Shown here one piece after another: positions 25,080 to 33,667 of a stretch of 49,315 nt of DNA. The translations under genes and the position numbers were made by a program. The first letter of the stretch is position 1. Each line of letters starts with the position of its first letter. The notes under the pieces are model-generated. The model was not told the origin of the DNA and did not search any database. It worked only from the letters and a program-made list of their open reading frames with translations. The stretch comes from Cyclobacteriaceae bacterium (GTDB taxonomy: Bacteria; Bacteroidota; Bacteroidia; Cytophagales; Cyclobacteriaceae), in contig JAFIEV010000024.1 of NCBI GenBank assembly GCA_020832305.1, positions 1-49,315 of the forward strand, given 5' to 3'.

Positions 25080-25751
25080 ATGAAATATCTAATAAAAATT
25101 AATTCAGTCAACTCAATCAATGAAGTCCCAGAATACTGGACGACAGCAGATTATATCGAATTACTCGCAAAGTATGATTATCCAGATGCAGAAAAGGCAC
25201 CAAAAGACACCCTAAAGGAGTTGTTACTAATGGCCATTACAGACGCTGAACCCAATGAGGCAGCAGCAATCCTGCTTGATTACAAACTTTCTGACAAACT
25301 AAATGAAGGTCAGATTCAACAAATTTCCAATGATATGTTATTGGATAAGATTTCCGAAGAGTATTCTGATATTAGTCTGCATGCCACCTTATTTCATATA
25401 AATCAACTGCTTTATAAAGCTTTTAATGGAAAATTCCCCAATACCAAAGCAACATTAATAAATTGCTCTATTTCTGCTGAGGAAAAAAATACAGACACTG
25501 AACTTACCAAAGAAGCAGTTTTGGTTTTACTAAATACCGGGCTTTCTGACAGTAACTTAATAAAAAGGCTGTTTACAGATAAGATTTCCGGAAAGGAACC
25601 TTTTCCAGACGCAGAAAATATTGTATGGGACCTACAAAGCAATGATGGCATAAATTTCAAATTACTATCTTCTGAATATTGGATAAGTGAAGAAGATTTT
25701 ATATCCCACGAATTTGAAAGTGTCTTTGAGCCGGAAATGAATCAGCATTAA
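25080..25751 (+). CDS. Hypothetical protein, acidic and cytosolic
   Basis: The 223-residue acidic protein has no signal peptide or membrane segment. The first part is helical and contains a segment YWTTADYIELLAKYDY and an acidic stretch ITDAEPNEAAAILLDYKL. The middle reads like alternating strands and helices, and the C-terminus is rich in Glu, Asp and aromatic residues. I do not recognise the family. Codon use and ATG start look genuine. It is separated from neighbours by more than 100 bp on both sides. Confidence 0.65.
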   Translation: MKYLIKINSVNSINEVPEYWTTADYIELLAKYDYPDAEKAPKDTLKELLLMAITDAEPNEAAAILLDYKLSDKLNEGQIQQISNDMLLDKISEEYSDISLHATLFHINQLLYKAFNGKFPNTKATLINCSISAEEKNTDTELTKEAVLVLLNTGLSDSNLIKRLFTDKISGKEPFPDAENIVWDLQSNDGINFKLLSSEYWISEEDFISHEFESVFEPEMNQH

Positions 25752-25869
25752 TTGATCAGGGATTATAAAATCAAATAATTGCCATCCTTTGTAATTCTTG
25801 ATATTTGTCAAGAGAACTATAATCATGCGCATCTAATTTTGGGTCATAATCAATTTAAATAAAAAAATT

Positions 25870-26319
25870 ATGACCATGAAAAAGGAAATCAAAACCCAGA
25901 TCCAAATCAATGCAAGCCCGGAAAAAGTGTGGGGGGTACTGACAGATTTTGAAAATCAAGGAAAATGGAATCCCTTTGTACGTTCCATTACAGGAGATGT
26001 AAAAAAAGGAAATAACATCAAAGTTGTCTTAGGTCCCCAAGGCAGCAAACCCATGAAGTTTAAACCTACCGTTTTGGCTTTTGACAAAAACCGGGAAATT
26101 CGCTGGTTGGGGCATTTATTAATACCTGGAATCTTTGATGGGGAACATGTTTTCCAGCTTTTGGAAAATGTAGATGGAAGCACCACTTTTATTCACAGCG
26201 AAAAATTTAAGGGAATATTGGTTGGTTTGATGGCCAAAAAACTGGATTCGGAGATCAAAGCAGGATTTGAGGATATGAACAAGGCCCTAAAAGAACAGGT
26301 GGAGGCTTTGTCTGTCTAG
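25870..26319 (+). CDS. SRPBCC family protein
   Basis: The 149-residue protein of the START/Bet v1-like fold begins KTQIQINASPEKVWGVLTDF, read as a first strand and helix. It carries WNPFVRSITGDV, a long central helix-less beta region (MKFKPTVLAFDKNREIRWLG) and a C-terminal helix. Members bind hydrophobic ligands in a central cavity. It has no signal peptide, unlike the fusion at 21467. ATG 25876 is a possible alternative start. The gene converges on the serine hydrolase gene at 26445. Confidence 0.85.
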   Translation: MTMKKEIKTQIQINASPEKVWGVLTDFENQGKWNPFVRSITGDVKKGNNIKVVLGPQGSKPMKFKPTVLAFDKNREIRWLGHLLIPGIFDGEHVFQLLENVDGSTTFIHSEKFKGILVGLMAKKLDSEIKAGFEDMNKALKEQVEALSV

Positions 26320-26444
26320 ATGTAAATTGATTATGCAAGCGATATAAATAAAGGGGAAAAAAATAAAAATGTCGAACAAGGTTTTAAAACAGGAATGACA
26401 GGCTTTCAGGGAAAAGTTGCTTATGTGGTACTTAGTTCAAAAGG

Positions 26445-27638
26445 CTATGGTGCATTTTCATCAACTCTTTCATGGAGGTTCCCCCTGATTGCTTTGAATA
26501 CCTCTGACCAGCTTTTGACCTTGCCTGTTTTTTTGCCAAATCTCAGGATAATCAATTCTTCTTCTGCGAAAATATAAAGGTATTGCCCCAGGTGCCCCCA
26601 AGCGGAACATATTTCTGCGTTTTCGTGATCAGCACTGAACAACCACCAGGCATGTTGGTAGTATATCTGTTGCCCGATTTCGGGTACGTGATGTTTTGAA
26701 TTTATACGCATGCACTGATCCACCCAGTCTTTTGGGATGATTTGAACCCCTTCCCATTGACCTGAATTTAGCATCATACGCCCTATTTTCGCAAAATCAA
26801 CCGCACGCGCATTGATGCCGCTTTCCATCTTTGCCATCCCGGAGGTTTCGCCGTCCAGGCTCCATGAACCTCCAAACTCCATTTGCAGGGGATCCCAGAT
26901 GACTTTTTGAAAATATTCAGCCGGGCTGACTCCCGTAACCGCTTCCAGGACCATGCCCAGGATGATGGGGTTGTAGGAATTGTATTGAAACTGGGTACCC
27001 GGTTCACGCACAATGGGTAATTGCATCATCCTTTCCCTTAGCCGTGGGTGGTAATAAGCCTTAGGCTTATCTCCCCAAGGCAAATCATGATCACGAAATT
27101 GAATGCCGGAACGCATGTCCAACAAATGCCTGATACTTACTTTCACATATTGTGGATCCACTTGAAGGAAATCCGGCAAATAATCCGTGACCGGGTCATC
27201 TATTGACAAGATCAACTGCTCATCAATAGCCGCCCCTATCAAAATAGAAGTAATAGACTTGGCCATGGAAAAGGAAGTGTTGATGGAAGTTCTGTCATAT
27301 TCATTGAAGTATTTTTCGTACAGGATTGTATCCCTTTTGATGACGATCAGGGCCGTAGTTCCCGATTCCTCCATCAACCTGTCCAAGGGTACATATTTGT
27401 TTTTGTTTCGGTCAAGTGGCATGGGAAATTGGCCGATCCGATCGTTGACGGCCAATGTAAAATAAAATGGCTCAGATGATAGGGCAAACCCATAATTGGG
27501 GAATTTTTCATGATCCCGGATGTCGGAGAAATTCCAATATGCCCATCTTCCTAAATAAGTGTCGGTACAGGCGAATAAAAACCAAAATATACACACCAGC
27601 AAAATAATGGCAGTGTATATGCGTCTGAAATTTTTCAT
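26445..27638 (-). CDS. Serine hydrolase of the beta-lactamase/PBP-like family
   Basis: The 397-residue protein has an N-terminal membrane anchor or signal (about 7-24). The class C beta-lactamase-like motifs are visible: SxxK at Ser124-Lys127 (SMAK), a Tyr-Asn motif YNS at 219-221, and an HLG near the C-terminus (AWGHLGQY). Such enzymes act as esterases, carboxypeptidases or amidases in the envelope. The start overlaps the upstream acyltransferase gene by 4 bp (ATGA), so the two are coupled. An acyltransferase plus acyl hydrolase pair suggests turnover of the same ester, which is inference. Confidence 0.88.
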   Translation of the reverse strand: MKNFRRIYTAIILLVCIFWFLFACTDTYLGRWAYWNFSDIRDHEKFPNYGFALSSEPFYFTLAVNDRIGQFPMPLDRNKNKYVPLDRLMEESGTTALIVIKRDTILYEKYFNEYDRTSINTSFSMAKSITSILIGAAIDEQLILSIDDPVTDYLPDFLQVDPQYVKVSIRHLLDMRSGIQFRDHDLPWGDKPKAYYHPRLRERMMQLPIVREPGTQFQYNSYNPIILGMVLEAVTGVSPAEYFQKVIWDPLQMEFGGSWSLDGETSGMAKMESGINARAVDFAKIGRMMLNSGQWEGVQIIPKDWVDQCMRINSKHHVPEIGQQIYYQHAWWLFSADHENAEICSAWGHLGQYLYIFAEEELIILRFGKKTGKVKSWSEVFKAIRGNLHERVDENAP

Positions 27639-28858
27639 GGCGCTGTCTGATTAACTGTGAGCAATTCATTACGGACTTGCTTAATTTTTTCAGAACCGTT
27701 TTGGGGTAATCCCAGTGACTTTTTGATAGGTTTGAGACCAAAGAACGGACGGACGAACGCATAGGGTCGGATAAAGAATTCATAAACACCCATGCAAACG
27801 AGGAAAGTGGCCAGATTTATAAACCAAAACTTAGCCCAAATGCCATCCGGGTGTTGGTCACCAATCATGTAAAAACCAATAATAACAATGACGGTTTGGT
27901 GCAAAATATAAAAGGGGTATATCCCTTCATTGGCGTAGGAAAGCCAACTTGCAGGTCTGTTGAGGTACTTCTTACCAAAACCCAAAATAGCCATGACCCA
28001 GGCGTAAGCGTGGAGACGATGCAAGGCGATATACAGGATATTGTTCCATTCAACAACCCAATCAGGTTCCAGTCCATTCCAACGGATATAATTGATGATC
28101 AGCAGGCACACAAAAGCCACTTTTAGCGAAACCCTCCGATTGTCGGCTATTAATTCCCAAAAACGGGAATGCAATTGTGCCCAAAAGCCGAGTACAAAAA
28201 AGCAAAAGTACAGAAAGAAGCGTGCCCAATCATCAATGAGGTTTTGTGGACCGGGATAGTCAAATACCAAAAGGGCATAACCCAGGGTTATGATCATAAC
28301 TGGTGCGTACAAGGTGAAAACACCTGCTTTATCAGCTATCTTTTCTACAAATGCTTTTCCCTTTTCGGTACGTAAATAAACAAAAAGGGGCAGTGCCAAA
28401 ACAGAATACAAGAAAAGATAAGCTACAAACCAGAGGTGGTGCCAGCTGGTGCTTCCTTTGGGATAGGGTATCCCATCAAAGACGGATGGATAAAACTGCA
28501 GGTAATTGGCATATTCAACACCCCTATAAAGGTGTTCAATATAGATTTGTGGGGGTACAATGACCAACATGCCAAAAACAAGGGGAACAAAAAGGCGTTT
28601 GAAACGCTCTTTTAAATATAACTTGCCCGAACGAAAACCAAGCGCATACCAGGTGCCTGCTCCTGAAATAAAGAACAGCAAAGCCATTCGCCACCTGTTC
28701 ATAAAAAACATCCATTCTTTAAATAAATAGCTACCTGTGGCTTCTTTGATATGCCAGTCCCATTCATGCACGAAGATCATGCCTGTGTGATAAAACATTA
28801 GTAAAAGGATGGCTATTACCCTAAGCCAGTCCAAATCATGGCGTCTGTTTGTATTCAT
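27635..28858 (-). CDS. Acyltransferase-3 family membrane protein
   Basis: The protein of about 407 residues has ten or so transmembrane helices and the family signature near its start (RRHDLDWLRVIAILLLMFYH). Arg and His in RHDLDWLR and in FYH are the expected active-site residues. FMNRWRMALLFFISG follows in TM2. Acyltransferase-3 proteins move acyl groups onto extracytoplasmic sugars or glycans. The ATG at 28858 is preferred; the frame extends to a TTG at 28879. It overlaps the serine hydrolase gene and lies 71 bp after an AraC-type regulator. Confidence 0.88.
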   Translation of the reverse strand: MNTNRRHDLDWLRVIAILLLMFYHTGMIFVHEWDWHIKEATGSYLFKEWMFFMNRWRMALLFFISGAGTWYALGFRSGKLYLKERFKRLFVPLVFGMLVIVPPQIYIEHLYRGVEYANYLQFYPSVFDGIPYPKGSTSWHHLWFVAYLFLYSVLALPLFVYLRTEKGKAFVEKIADKAGVFTLYAPVMIITLGYALLVFDYPGPQNLIDDWARFFLYFCFFVLGFWAQLHSRFWELIADNRRVSLKVAFVCLLIINYIRWNGLEPDWVVEWNNILYIALHRLHAYAWVMAILGFGKKYLNRPASWLSYANEGIYPFYILHQTVIVIIGFYMIGDQHPDGIWAKFWFINLATFLVCMGVYEFFIRPYAFVRPFFGLKPIKKSLGLPQNGSEKIKQVRNELLTVNQTAP

Positions 28859-28929
28859 AGAGCCAAAACTATGGGCCAAAAGGTCAACAGACGAACGCTT
28901 CGATAGGATTGGCGTACGAATTGATCAAT

Positions 28930-30075
28930 TCAAACGCCTTGATTACGGAATTGTGAGGGGGTGAGACCTGTAATTTTCTTAAAAGCCGTGTTGAAGGATG
29001 ACTTTGAATTATATCCCGACTGCGCAGCAATCTCTTCAATTTTTAAATAACTATTTTTTGGATCTTTCAATAGTTTTTGGGCATGGGCTATGCGATGTTC
29101 AGCCATCAGTTCATAGAAGTTTTTTCCCAGACTTTCATTGATCACCTGGGAAACTATATGATGGGAAGTTTTCAATTGCTTTGCCAATTGACCCAGGGAA
29201 TAATCTTCTTGAAGGAAAGCTTGTTCCCGGCTCATCAACAAGTGGATCTCTTTTTCCAGTTGTGCCTTGACTTCATCAGAAAGGGACGAAGAACGGTATT
29301 TGTCCGACCGGTCGAGACCGGATGTTTTAAATGCCAAAGAATTTTTAATAACAGAAAAACTCATCAAATAAATGGTCAATGCGGCATAAGCCCCAATCCA
29401 GTGGTCACCGGTATCGTTTTTATTCAACAATTTGACGATAAACAGGATGCAGCTTACCGAGACGAGCATCAGCACACCGTTTTTCAGGGATTTGAGCACA
29501 GGATGCTGAGGGTTGAAAAAAGATTGTTTTTTTAATTTAAAAACCTTGTATGTTTCATATGCGCAAAGGATTCCATACAAGGCAACATGCGAGATGGTTA
29601 TCAATGAAATATAGCTTCTTAAACCTATCGGATCTGGGGATATAAATCGCAGTACGGCCAATTTTTCCATATCAGGATGATAGGCATGTATCCATGAATT
29701 GTATTTCTCCTCAACCGGTTGGATAAGAAAAAACAATAGGTAAAATGAGTAGAGGATAAAAGGAAGCAGGTGCAGGGTTGTCCCTTTTGGTTTGTTGCCT
29801 TCAATATGGCTCTTAACCATGAAATAAAATAAAGGGCCAATAGCCAGGGCAATTGACTCGGAAAAATCCACCAAATGCAGTACATGCTGTATATATCCGC
29901 TGTACATCAGGAAAATTTCCAGGATCACAGCAGCTATGACCAGCAATAACCATCCCTGGTAGAAATTTGCAGGAATTTTTCTGTTTTCTTTTGATAAATA
30001 GAAAAAGGAAAGGAACAAAGCCTGGGCAATTCCAAGGAAAATGAAAACCGAGAAGAAGTCGATCCGATATGGCAT
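28930..30075 (-). CDS. AraC family regulator with membrane-embedded sensor domain
   Basis: The 381-residue protein has about seven transmembrane helices (residues about 8-250) followed by an AraC-type DNA-binding domain (about 275-378). The latter has QLAKQLKTSHHIVSQVINES and EEIAAQSGYNSKSSFNTAFK, ending in the usual TGLTPSQFR motif. The membrane part presumably senses an envelope signal. The only ATG start is 30075; the frame continues upstream to a GTG at 30138. It likely regulates the acyltransferase/serine hydrolase pair next to it. Confidence 0.88.
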   Translation of the reverse strand: MPYRIDFFSVFIFLGIAQALFLSFFYLSKENRKIPANFYQGWLLLVIAAVILEIFLMYSGYIQHVLHLVDFSESIALAIGPLFYFMVKSHIEGNKPKGTTLHLLPFILYSFYLLFFLIQPVEEKYNSWIHAYHPDMEKLAVLRFISPDPIGLRSYISLITISHVALYGILCAYETYKVFKLKKQSFFNPQHPVLKSLKNGVLMLVSVSCILFIVKLLNKNDTGDHWIGAYAALTIYLMSFSVIKNSLAFKTSGLDRSDKYRSSSLSDEVKAQLEKEIHLLMSREQAFLQEDYSLGQLAKQLKTSHHIVSQVINESLGKNFYELMAEHRIAHAQKLLKDPKNSYLKIEEIAAQSGYNSKSSFNTAFKKITGLTPSQFRNQGV

Positions 30076-30108
30076 CCTAATTTTGGCCGTTTTTAATATT
30101 AAAGATAG

Positions 30109-30124
30109 CAATTCAATTGAATTG
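30109..30124. promoter_or_regulatory. Perfect 16-bp palindrome upstream of the AraC gene
   Basis: CAATTCAATTGAATTG is fully self-complementary and lies 34 bp upstream of the AraC-type gene's ATG. A dimeric regulator site is possible, but the low-complexity AT content makes a chance palindrome plausible. Confidence 0.3.
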
Positions 30125-30180
30125 AATTCAAAAATCACAGGAAAGTAGGGTTAAATTTAAGCAGCACGTAAAAAATCAAT

Positions 30181-30686
30181 TTATTCCAGATGTTTCAGAA
30201 TATATTCCAAAGCATCTTCCTCTGTATCGATATCCGGTGGAATTCCCTCATGTTTGCTTATTTCATGAGCACCAATGTACTCATAATACACCGTGCTCGT
30301 GCCGCAGCCTAATTTTGAATTAGGAAGGTGGAAAGTGGTCATGTCGATAAATCCGGCATAGGGCTGTCCTATGGGTTTCCCGATAATTTGACCTATTTGG
30401 TTGGCCTTCACGGCTGCAATGATGGTGCCAGCAGATGAATACGTTACAGTCCAGTGAGAAAATAGACGTTTCCGCTGTGATCAGGGAAGGTGGATAGCAG
30501 GGAGTCTTTGAAAGTTTGAAAATCCGGGAAATGAGTCGCCGGATTGGTGTGTTTTGATTCAAGGGTTTTCACATAAAAGTCAAAATCCTGTCTTGCTTCA
30601 TCCTGGGTAAGCTGCTGAGTCTGTCCCAGGCAGCAATTCATGATTAAAAGTTGCATTATATTCAGATGTAGTTTTCTCATCACCAT
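30181..30686 (-). pseudogene. S41-family peptidase gene, internally deleted
   Basis: Two ends of one protein remain. The N-terminal frame from 30686 has a signal-like MRKLHLNIMQLLIMNCCLG and a helical segment (DEARQDFDFYVKTLESKHTN). The C-terminal part, in another frame, begins HWTVTYSSAGTII and continues IGQIIGKPIGQP, GFIDMTTFHLPNSKLGCGTS and IPPDIDTEEDALEYIL, the usual end of S41/C-terminal-processing-like proteases. The join near 30450 is a frameshift, with a deletion of the roughly 250-residue core. It is the last gene of the operon, and ATG 30680 or 30686 overlaps the stop of the upstream outer-membrane gene. Confidence 0.75.
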
Positions 30687-31387
30687 GCTTTATAACCAAA
30701 CCCTACTGAAACCCACATATTGCGCTTAAAAAAACGAGCCATATCCACCCGTTCTCCTACAAACCGATCATCCGGCACAATCCTATTTTCCCCATACCAA
30801 AATTGCCCATGGCTGATGCTATGTTGGAAACCCAGATTAGCAACTAAGATGATTTTGCCCCATTTGGAATCGCCATCAGCAAGTGGGTAATTAGCCAATA
30901 AACTTCCTCTCAGCATCAAAATATAAGCCCTGGCAAAAGCATCCGAATGGTTATAGGGTAAATTCCGGAAAGAATCAGGTACTCCCTGTCTGAACCTTAC
31001 TGTCATGATGCCCAGGCTGGGGCCCATCAAAGCAGTGAGTTTTGCTCTTTGATCAAAAATCACATAACCTGACTCCAGGGAAATGCTGGTCAGGTAAGGA
31101 TAGGTGCGATTGAGTTCAGGGAGATTAATTTCAGTAGTAAAATATAATGGAATTCTGTTTTTCTGATACCCTATATCAAATGTAATCATCCGATGGGAAG
31201 TACCAGAAGGTATATTATTCAGGCCCTCTGTTTCAGCCCAAACGGGAAAATCATTAATGGGACTGTAGCTCCTTCCGGTTCTTAAACCGAGCCATAAGGC
31301 AGATTCTTTATTTTGGGCATAGGCTGATTGTGCCAGAAATAGCGACAACAGAATAGAAAGCAGAAGGCTATTGCTCTTTTGAGTCAT
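30680..31387 (-). CDS. Outer-membrane beta-barrel-like protein
   Basis: The 235-residue precursor has a cleavable signal peptide (AQSAYAQ). The remainder shows alternating aromatic and polar residues typical of small beta barrels and ends in ...WVSVGFGYKAW, an aromatic C-terminus expected for BAM-dependent insertion. I recognise no specific family. It follows the S41-like lipoprotein gene by 4 bp, so it is in the same transcript. It could be a target, anchor or export partner for the lipoproteins encoded upstream. Confidence 0.65.
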   Translation of the reverse strand: MTQKSNSLLLSILLSLFLAQSAYAQNKESALWLGLRTGRSYSPINDFPVWAETEGLNNIPSGTSHRMITFDIGYQKNRIPLYFTTEINLPELNRTYPYLTSISLESGYVIFDQRAKLTALMGPSLGIMTVRFRQGVPDSFRNLPYNHSDAFARAYILMLRGSLLANYPLADGDSKWGKIILVANLGFQHSISHGQFWYGENRIVPDDRFVGERVDMARFFKRNMWVSVGFGYKAW

Positions 31388-31391
31388 TAGG

Positions 31392-32795
31392 TTATTGGGC
31401 TACTTCATCCTCCAGAAAGGCTTTGGCTACTTCTATCCAATTCAATTCAGGTGTAAGCACAACTTCTGGCCGAATGCCCTCCCCATCCACAGGCATGCCT
31501 TGATCAATGCGTCTGCTGCGAGTAGTAGCGTAAAACAGACCTATGGGCATACAATTCAAATCCTTCCTTCGCACATTTGCATAGTCAAGCACACCTCCTG
31601 TTGGTTGACCCATCAAAGTAACTTTTTTGCTTTGCATAGCCTCCAGTACAAATTGCTCTCCGGTACTACCCACCTCTCCGTCTATTAAGACCACAATTTT
31701 TTTGGGATAGGGTTTAATTTCCTCATATGTGATAAAGGAATCATCTCCCTGACTAATAAAACTTCCTTTACTGGCTTCCATTTTGGAGATCAATTCATTG
31801 ATTTGTTCTTTAATCTCCTCCGGCAAATCGGGATAATCATGAAACATATTTTTCCAGGCCTCAATATTTCCTTCAGATGCCAGCATGTCAACTCCAATGA
31901 TTTTTACCGTATCTGTATACATCCATGGACTAATAGGTGCATATGTGTAATCAGACCCTCCCCCGTTTCCGCGAATATCAAGGATCAGGTTAGGACTTGT
32001 GGCTAGCTTATCCTCAAAGTTGTTGAAAACTGAGTCGATGGCCGCTGCCATATAATCTTCAAAGGATCGGATTTTGATATACAAGGTTGATGGGCTCAAC
32101 TGCCTGGTAGAAATCATATCCTGAGCATCTTCCTCTATTCCGGCCCGAAACCAAAGGCCATCACTAGTTCCGTATTCGTCAAAGGCAATAGATCTGATTC
32201 TTGGGTTATGATACAAATTGTAATTGACTGCCAGGAATTTTCCGTCTCCCATTTTTCTAAATTCGGCCTTGACCATACCCGGTTCCCACCAATCGGATTT
32301 GGCATGCACGATTATACCCACGTAATCCCTAAAATCATTCTGATCTTTGACAATGGCAATTTGGTAAGAAGAATCAGAAGTGAAATACATTCCTTCTATT
32401 TCATGTTCTGGGAATTGGAAAGACTCTTTATCTATTCGCTCAGTTGATTTCAAAATCTTCTGTTTTGCTTCCAATTCAGGCTCTCCTCCCGGCGCTCCTG
32501 TAAAGTGGATTTGAACATGGCCATCTTCAAAAAAAGCAGCCCAGGCAGCAATTGTAAGCTGGCAATGGGTACTGGTTACCACTTTTTGGGCAAGTGCAAA
32601 ATAGCGTTTACTATGCGCAATATAGGCTTCACGATTTTGGTCATGGACCTTATCTTGAAAACCGGCGTAATTTTCTTCCAGATACCCTTTAGCAAAAGTA
32701 AATTCATCAGCACAATTACAAGAAGTATTGGCTTCTTTGTTTTGGCAACCTGTGTATATTACCAAAATGAACAAGGTGAATATTTGAATTCTCAT
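31392..32795 (-). CDS. S41-family peptidase lipoprotein
   Basis: The 467-residue protein has a lipobox (VIYTGC). A helical N-terminal region contains FAKGYLEENYAGF and DGHVQIHF (a conserved H-containing strand). The S41 core runs from about 240: LYIKIRSFED, NLILDIRGNGGGSDY, then the nucleophile motif GEVGSTGEQFVLEAM. LMGQPTGGVLDYANV follows where CtpA-type enzymes carry the catalytic lysine; here no lysine is seen. The C-terminus ends in IRPEVVLTP. It looks like the non-CtpA S41 subgroup. It overlaps the transglutaminase-like gene by 4 bp. Confidence 0.85.
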   Translation of the reverse strand: MRIQIFTLFILVIYTGCQNKEANTSCNCADEFTFAKGYLEENYAGFQDKVHDQNREAYIAHSKRYFALAQKVVTSTHCQLTIAAWAAFFEDGHVQIHFTGAPGGEPELEAKQKILKSTERIDKESFQFPEHEIEGMYFTSDSSYQIAIVKDQNDFRDYVGIIVHAKSDWWEPGMVKAEFRKMGDGKFLAVNYNLYHNPRIRSIAFDEYGTSDGLWFRAGIEEDAQDMISTRQLSPSTLYIKIRSFEDYMAAAIDSVFNNFEDKLATSPNLILDIRGNGGGSDYTYAPISPWMYTDTVKIIGVDMLASEGNIEAWKNMFHDYPDLPEEIKEQINELISKMEASKGSFISQGDDSFITYEEIKPYPKKIVVLIDGEVGSTGEQFVLEAMQSKKVTLMGQPTGGVLDYANVRRKDLNCMPIGLFYATTRSRRIDQGMPVDGEGIRPEVVLTPELNWIEVAKAFLEDEVAQ

Positions 32796-33667
32796 GGCAT
32801 TATCGGTTTTTGGTAAAAATCAGCGAGTGAATGTGTGTAATGTAAATCTTTGCTGATATCCCTGCTGCGCTGAAAAACTTTTGGTTCGTTTGCTCCAAGG
32901 GGTACCAGTTGCAAAATTCCTTTGTCCTGATATTTCTTAGATTCTGCATATGGTATCTCCCGCTGATCCATTCTGAAATCGAAATAGTAAAGATAATGTG
33001 GAATAAAGTTGAGGTATTTTTTCCGTGTTTTACTGCTTACAGTCCCCTGACTGTTGATCAATACAAAGGACTGTTTCTCAATGATGGCGGCTTGAAACTC
33101 CACGGCATTCAGAGGCACTCCACCTAACAGCGGCATAGTGTTAAACTGTGCATCCAGAATAACCCATTTTTCAAACTGCGGCATCCACACCTCGGTAAGT
33201 ACATGTCCTGCGCCAATTCTGGTAGTTTCTACATCTCGGGTTTTGAGTCCTAATGTGCGAGCCGGATAACCATAGGCAGCCAAAACACTACGCAATACGA
33301 TACCATACTCTACACAGCGAAATTTTTTCCCACTTCTAGCTTCCTCCAAAATAGTGAAAGTGCTGTTATCGGAAGGCGTATTGCTACCGCTATGAGACCA
33401 TTGGGCATTGGTCCAGGCCAGCAAAGACAAGACTTTTTCTAAATCACTTTCTTTTCCGGCTACTAGCTCATCCAGGTTATAGCTTTTCCTGAGCTCCGAA
33501 AGTCTCGGACTGTTTTCTTCATTTTGGTAAACAAAAGGATATTGATTACCGCTCAACTCCTGTTCGAAACGAAGACTCGTGATGTTCCTGGAAGGCATAA
33601 TATTGCAAGCAGTTCCGAAAATCAGAAGTAAAGCTAAATTAAATATGTGATTAGGGAGATTCTTCAT
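32792..33667 (-). CDS. Transglutaminase-like cysteine lipoprotein
   Basis: The 291-residue protein has a lipobox (FGTAC, Cys21). A transglutaminase-superfamily core follows with the Cys-His-Asp triad in order: Cys118 (FRCVEYGIVLRSVLAAYG), His155 (GAGHVLTEVW) and Asp172 (WVILDAQFN). Bacterial members act as proteases or as acyl transfer enzymes on peptides. It overlaps the S41 lipoprotein gene by 4 bp and the membrane protein gene by 17 bp. Two hydrolase-like lipoproteins in one unit point to a shared periplasmic substrate. Confidence 0.85.
   Translation of the reverse strand: MKNLPNHIFNLALLLIFGTACNIMPSRNITSLRFEQELSGNQYPFVYQNEENSPRLSELRKSYNLDELVAGKESDLEKVLSLLAWTNAQWSHSGSNTPSDNSTFTILEEARSGKKFRCVEYGIVLRSVLAAYGYPARTLGLKTRDVETTRIGAGHVLTEVWMPQFEKWVILDAQFNTMPLLGGVPLNAVEFQAAIIEKQSFVLINSQGTVSSKTRKKYLNFIPHYLYYFDFRMDQREIPYAESKKYQDKGILQLVPLGANEPKVFQRSRDISKDLHYTHSLADFYQKPIMP

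Noticed and set aside
30109-30130. Upstream start for the membrane AraC gene (GTG 30138)
   Set aside because: This would place a palindrome inside the first codons, and the extra residues lack domain support; ATG 30075 is preferred.
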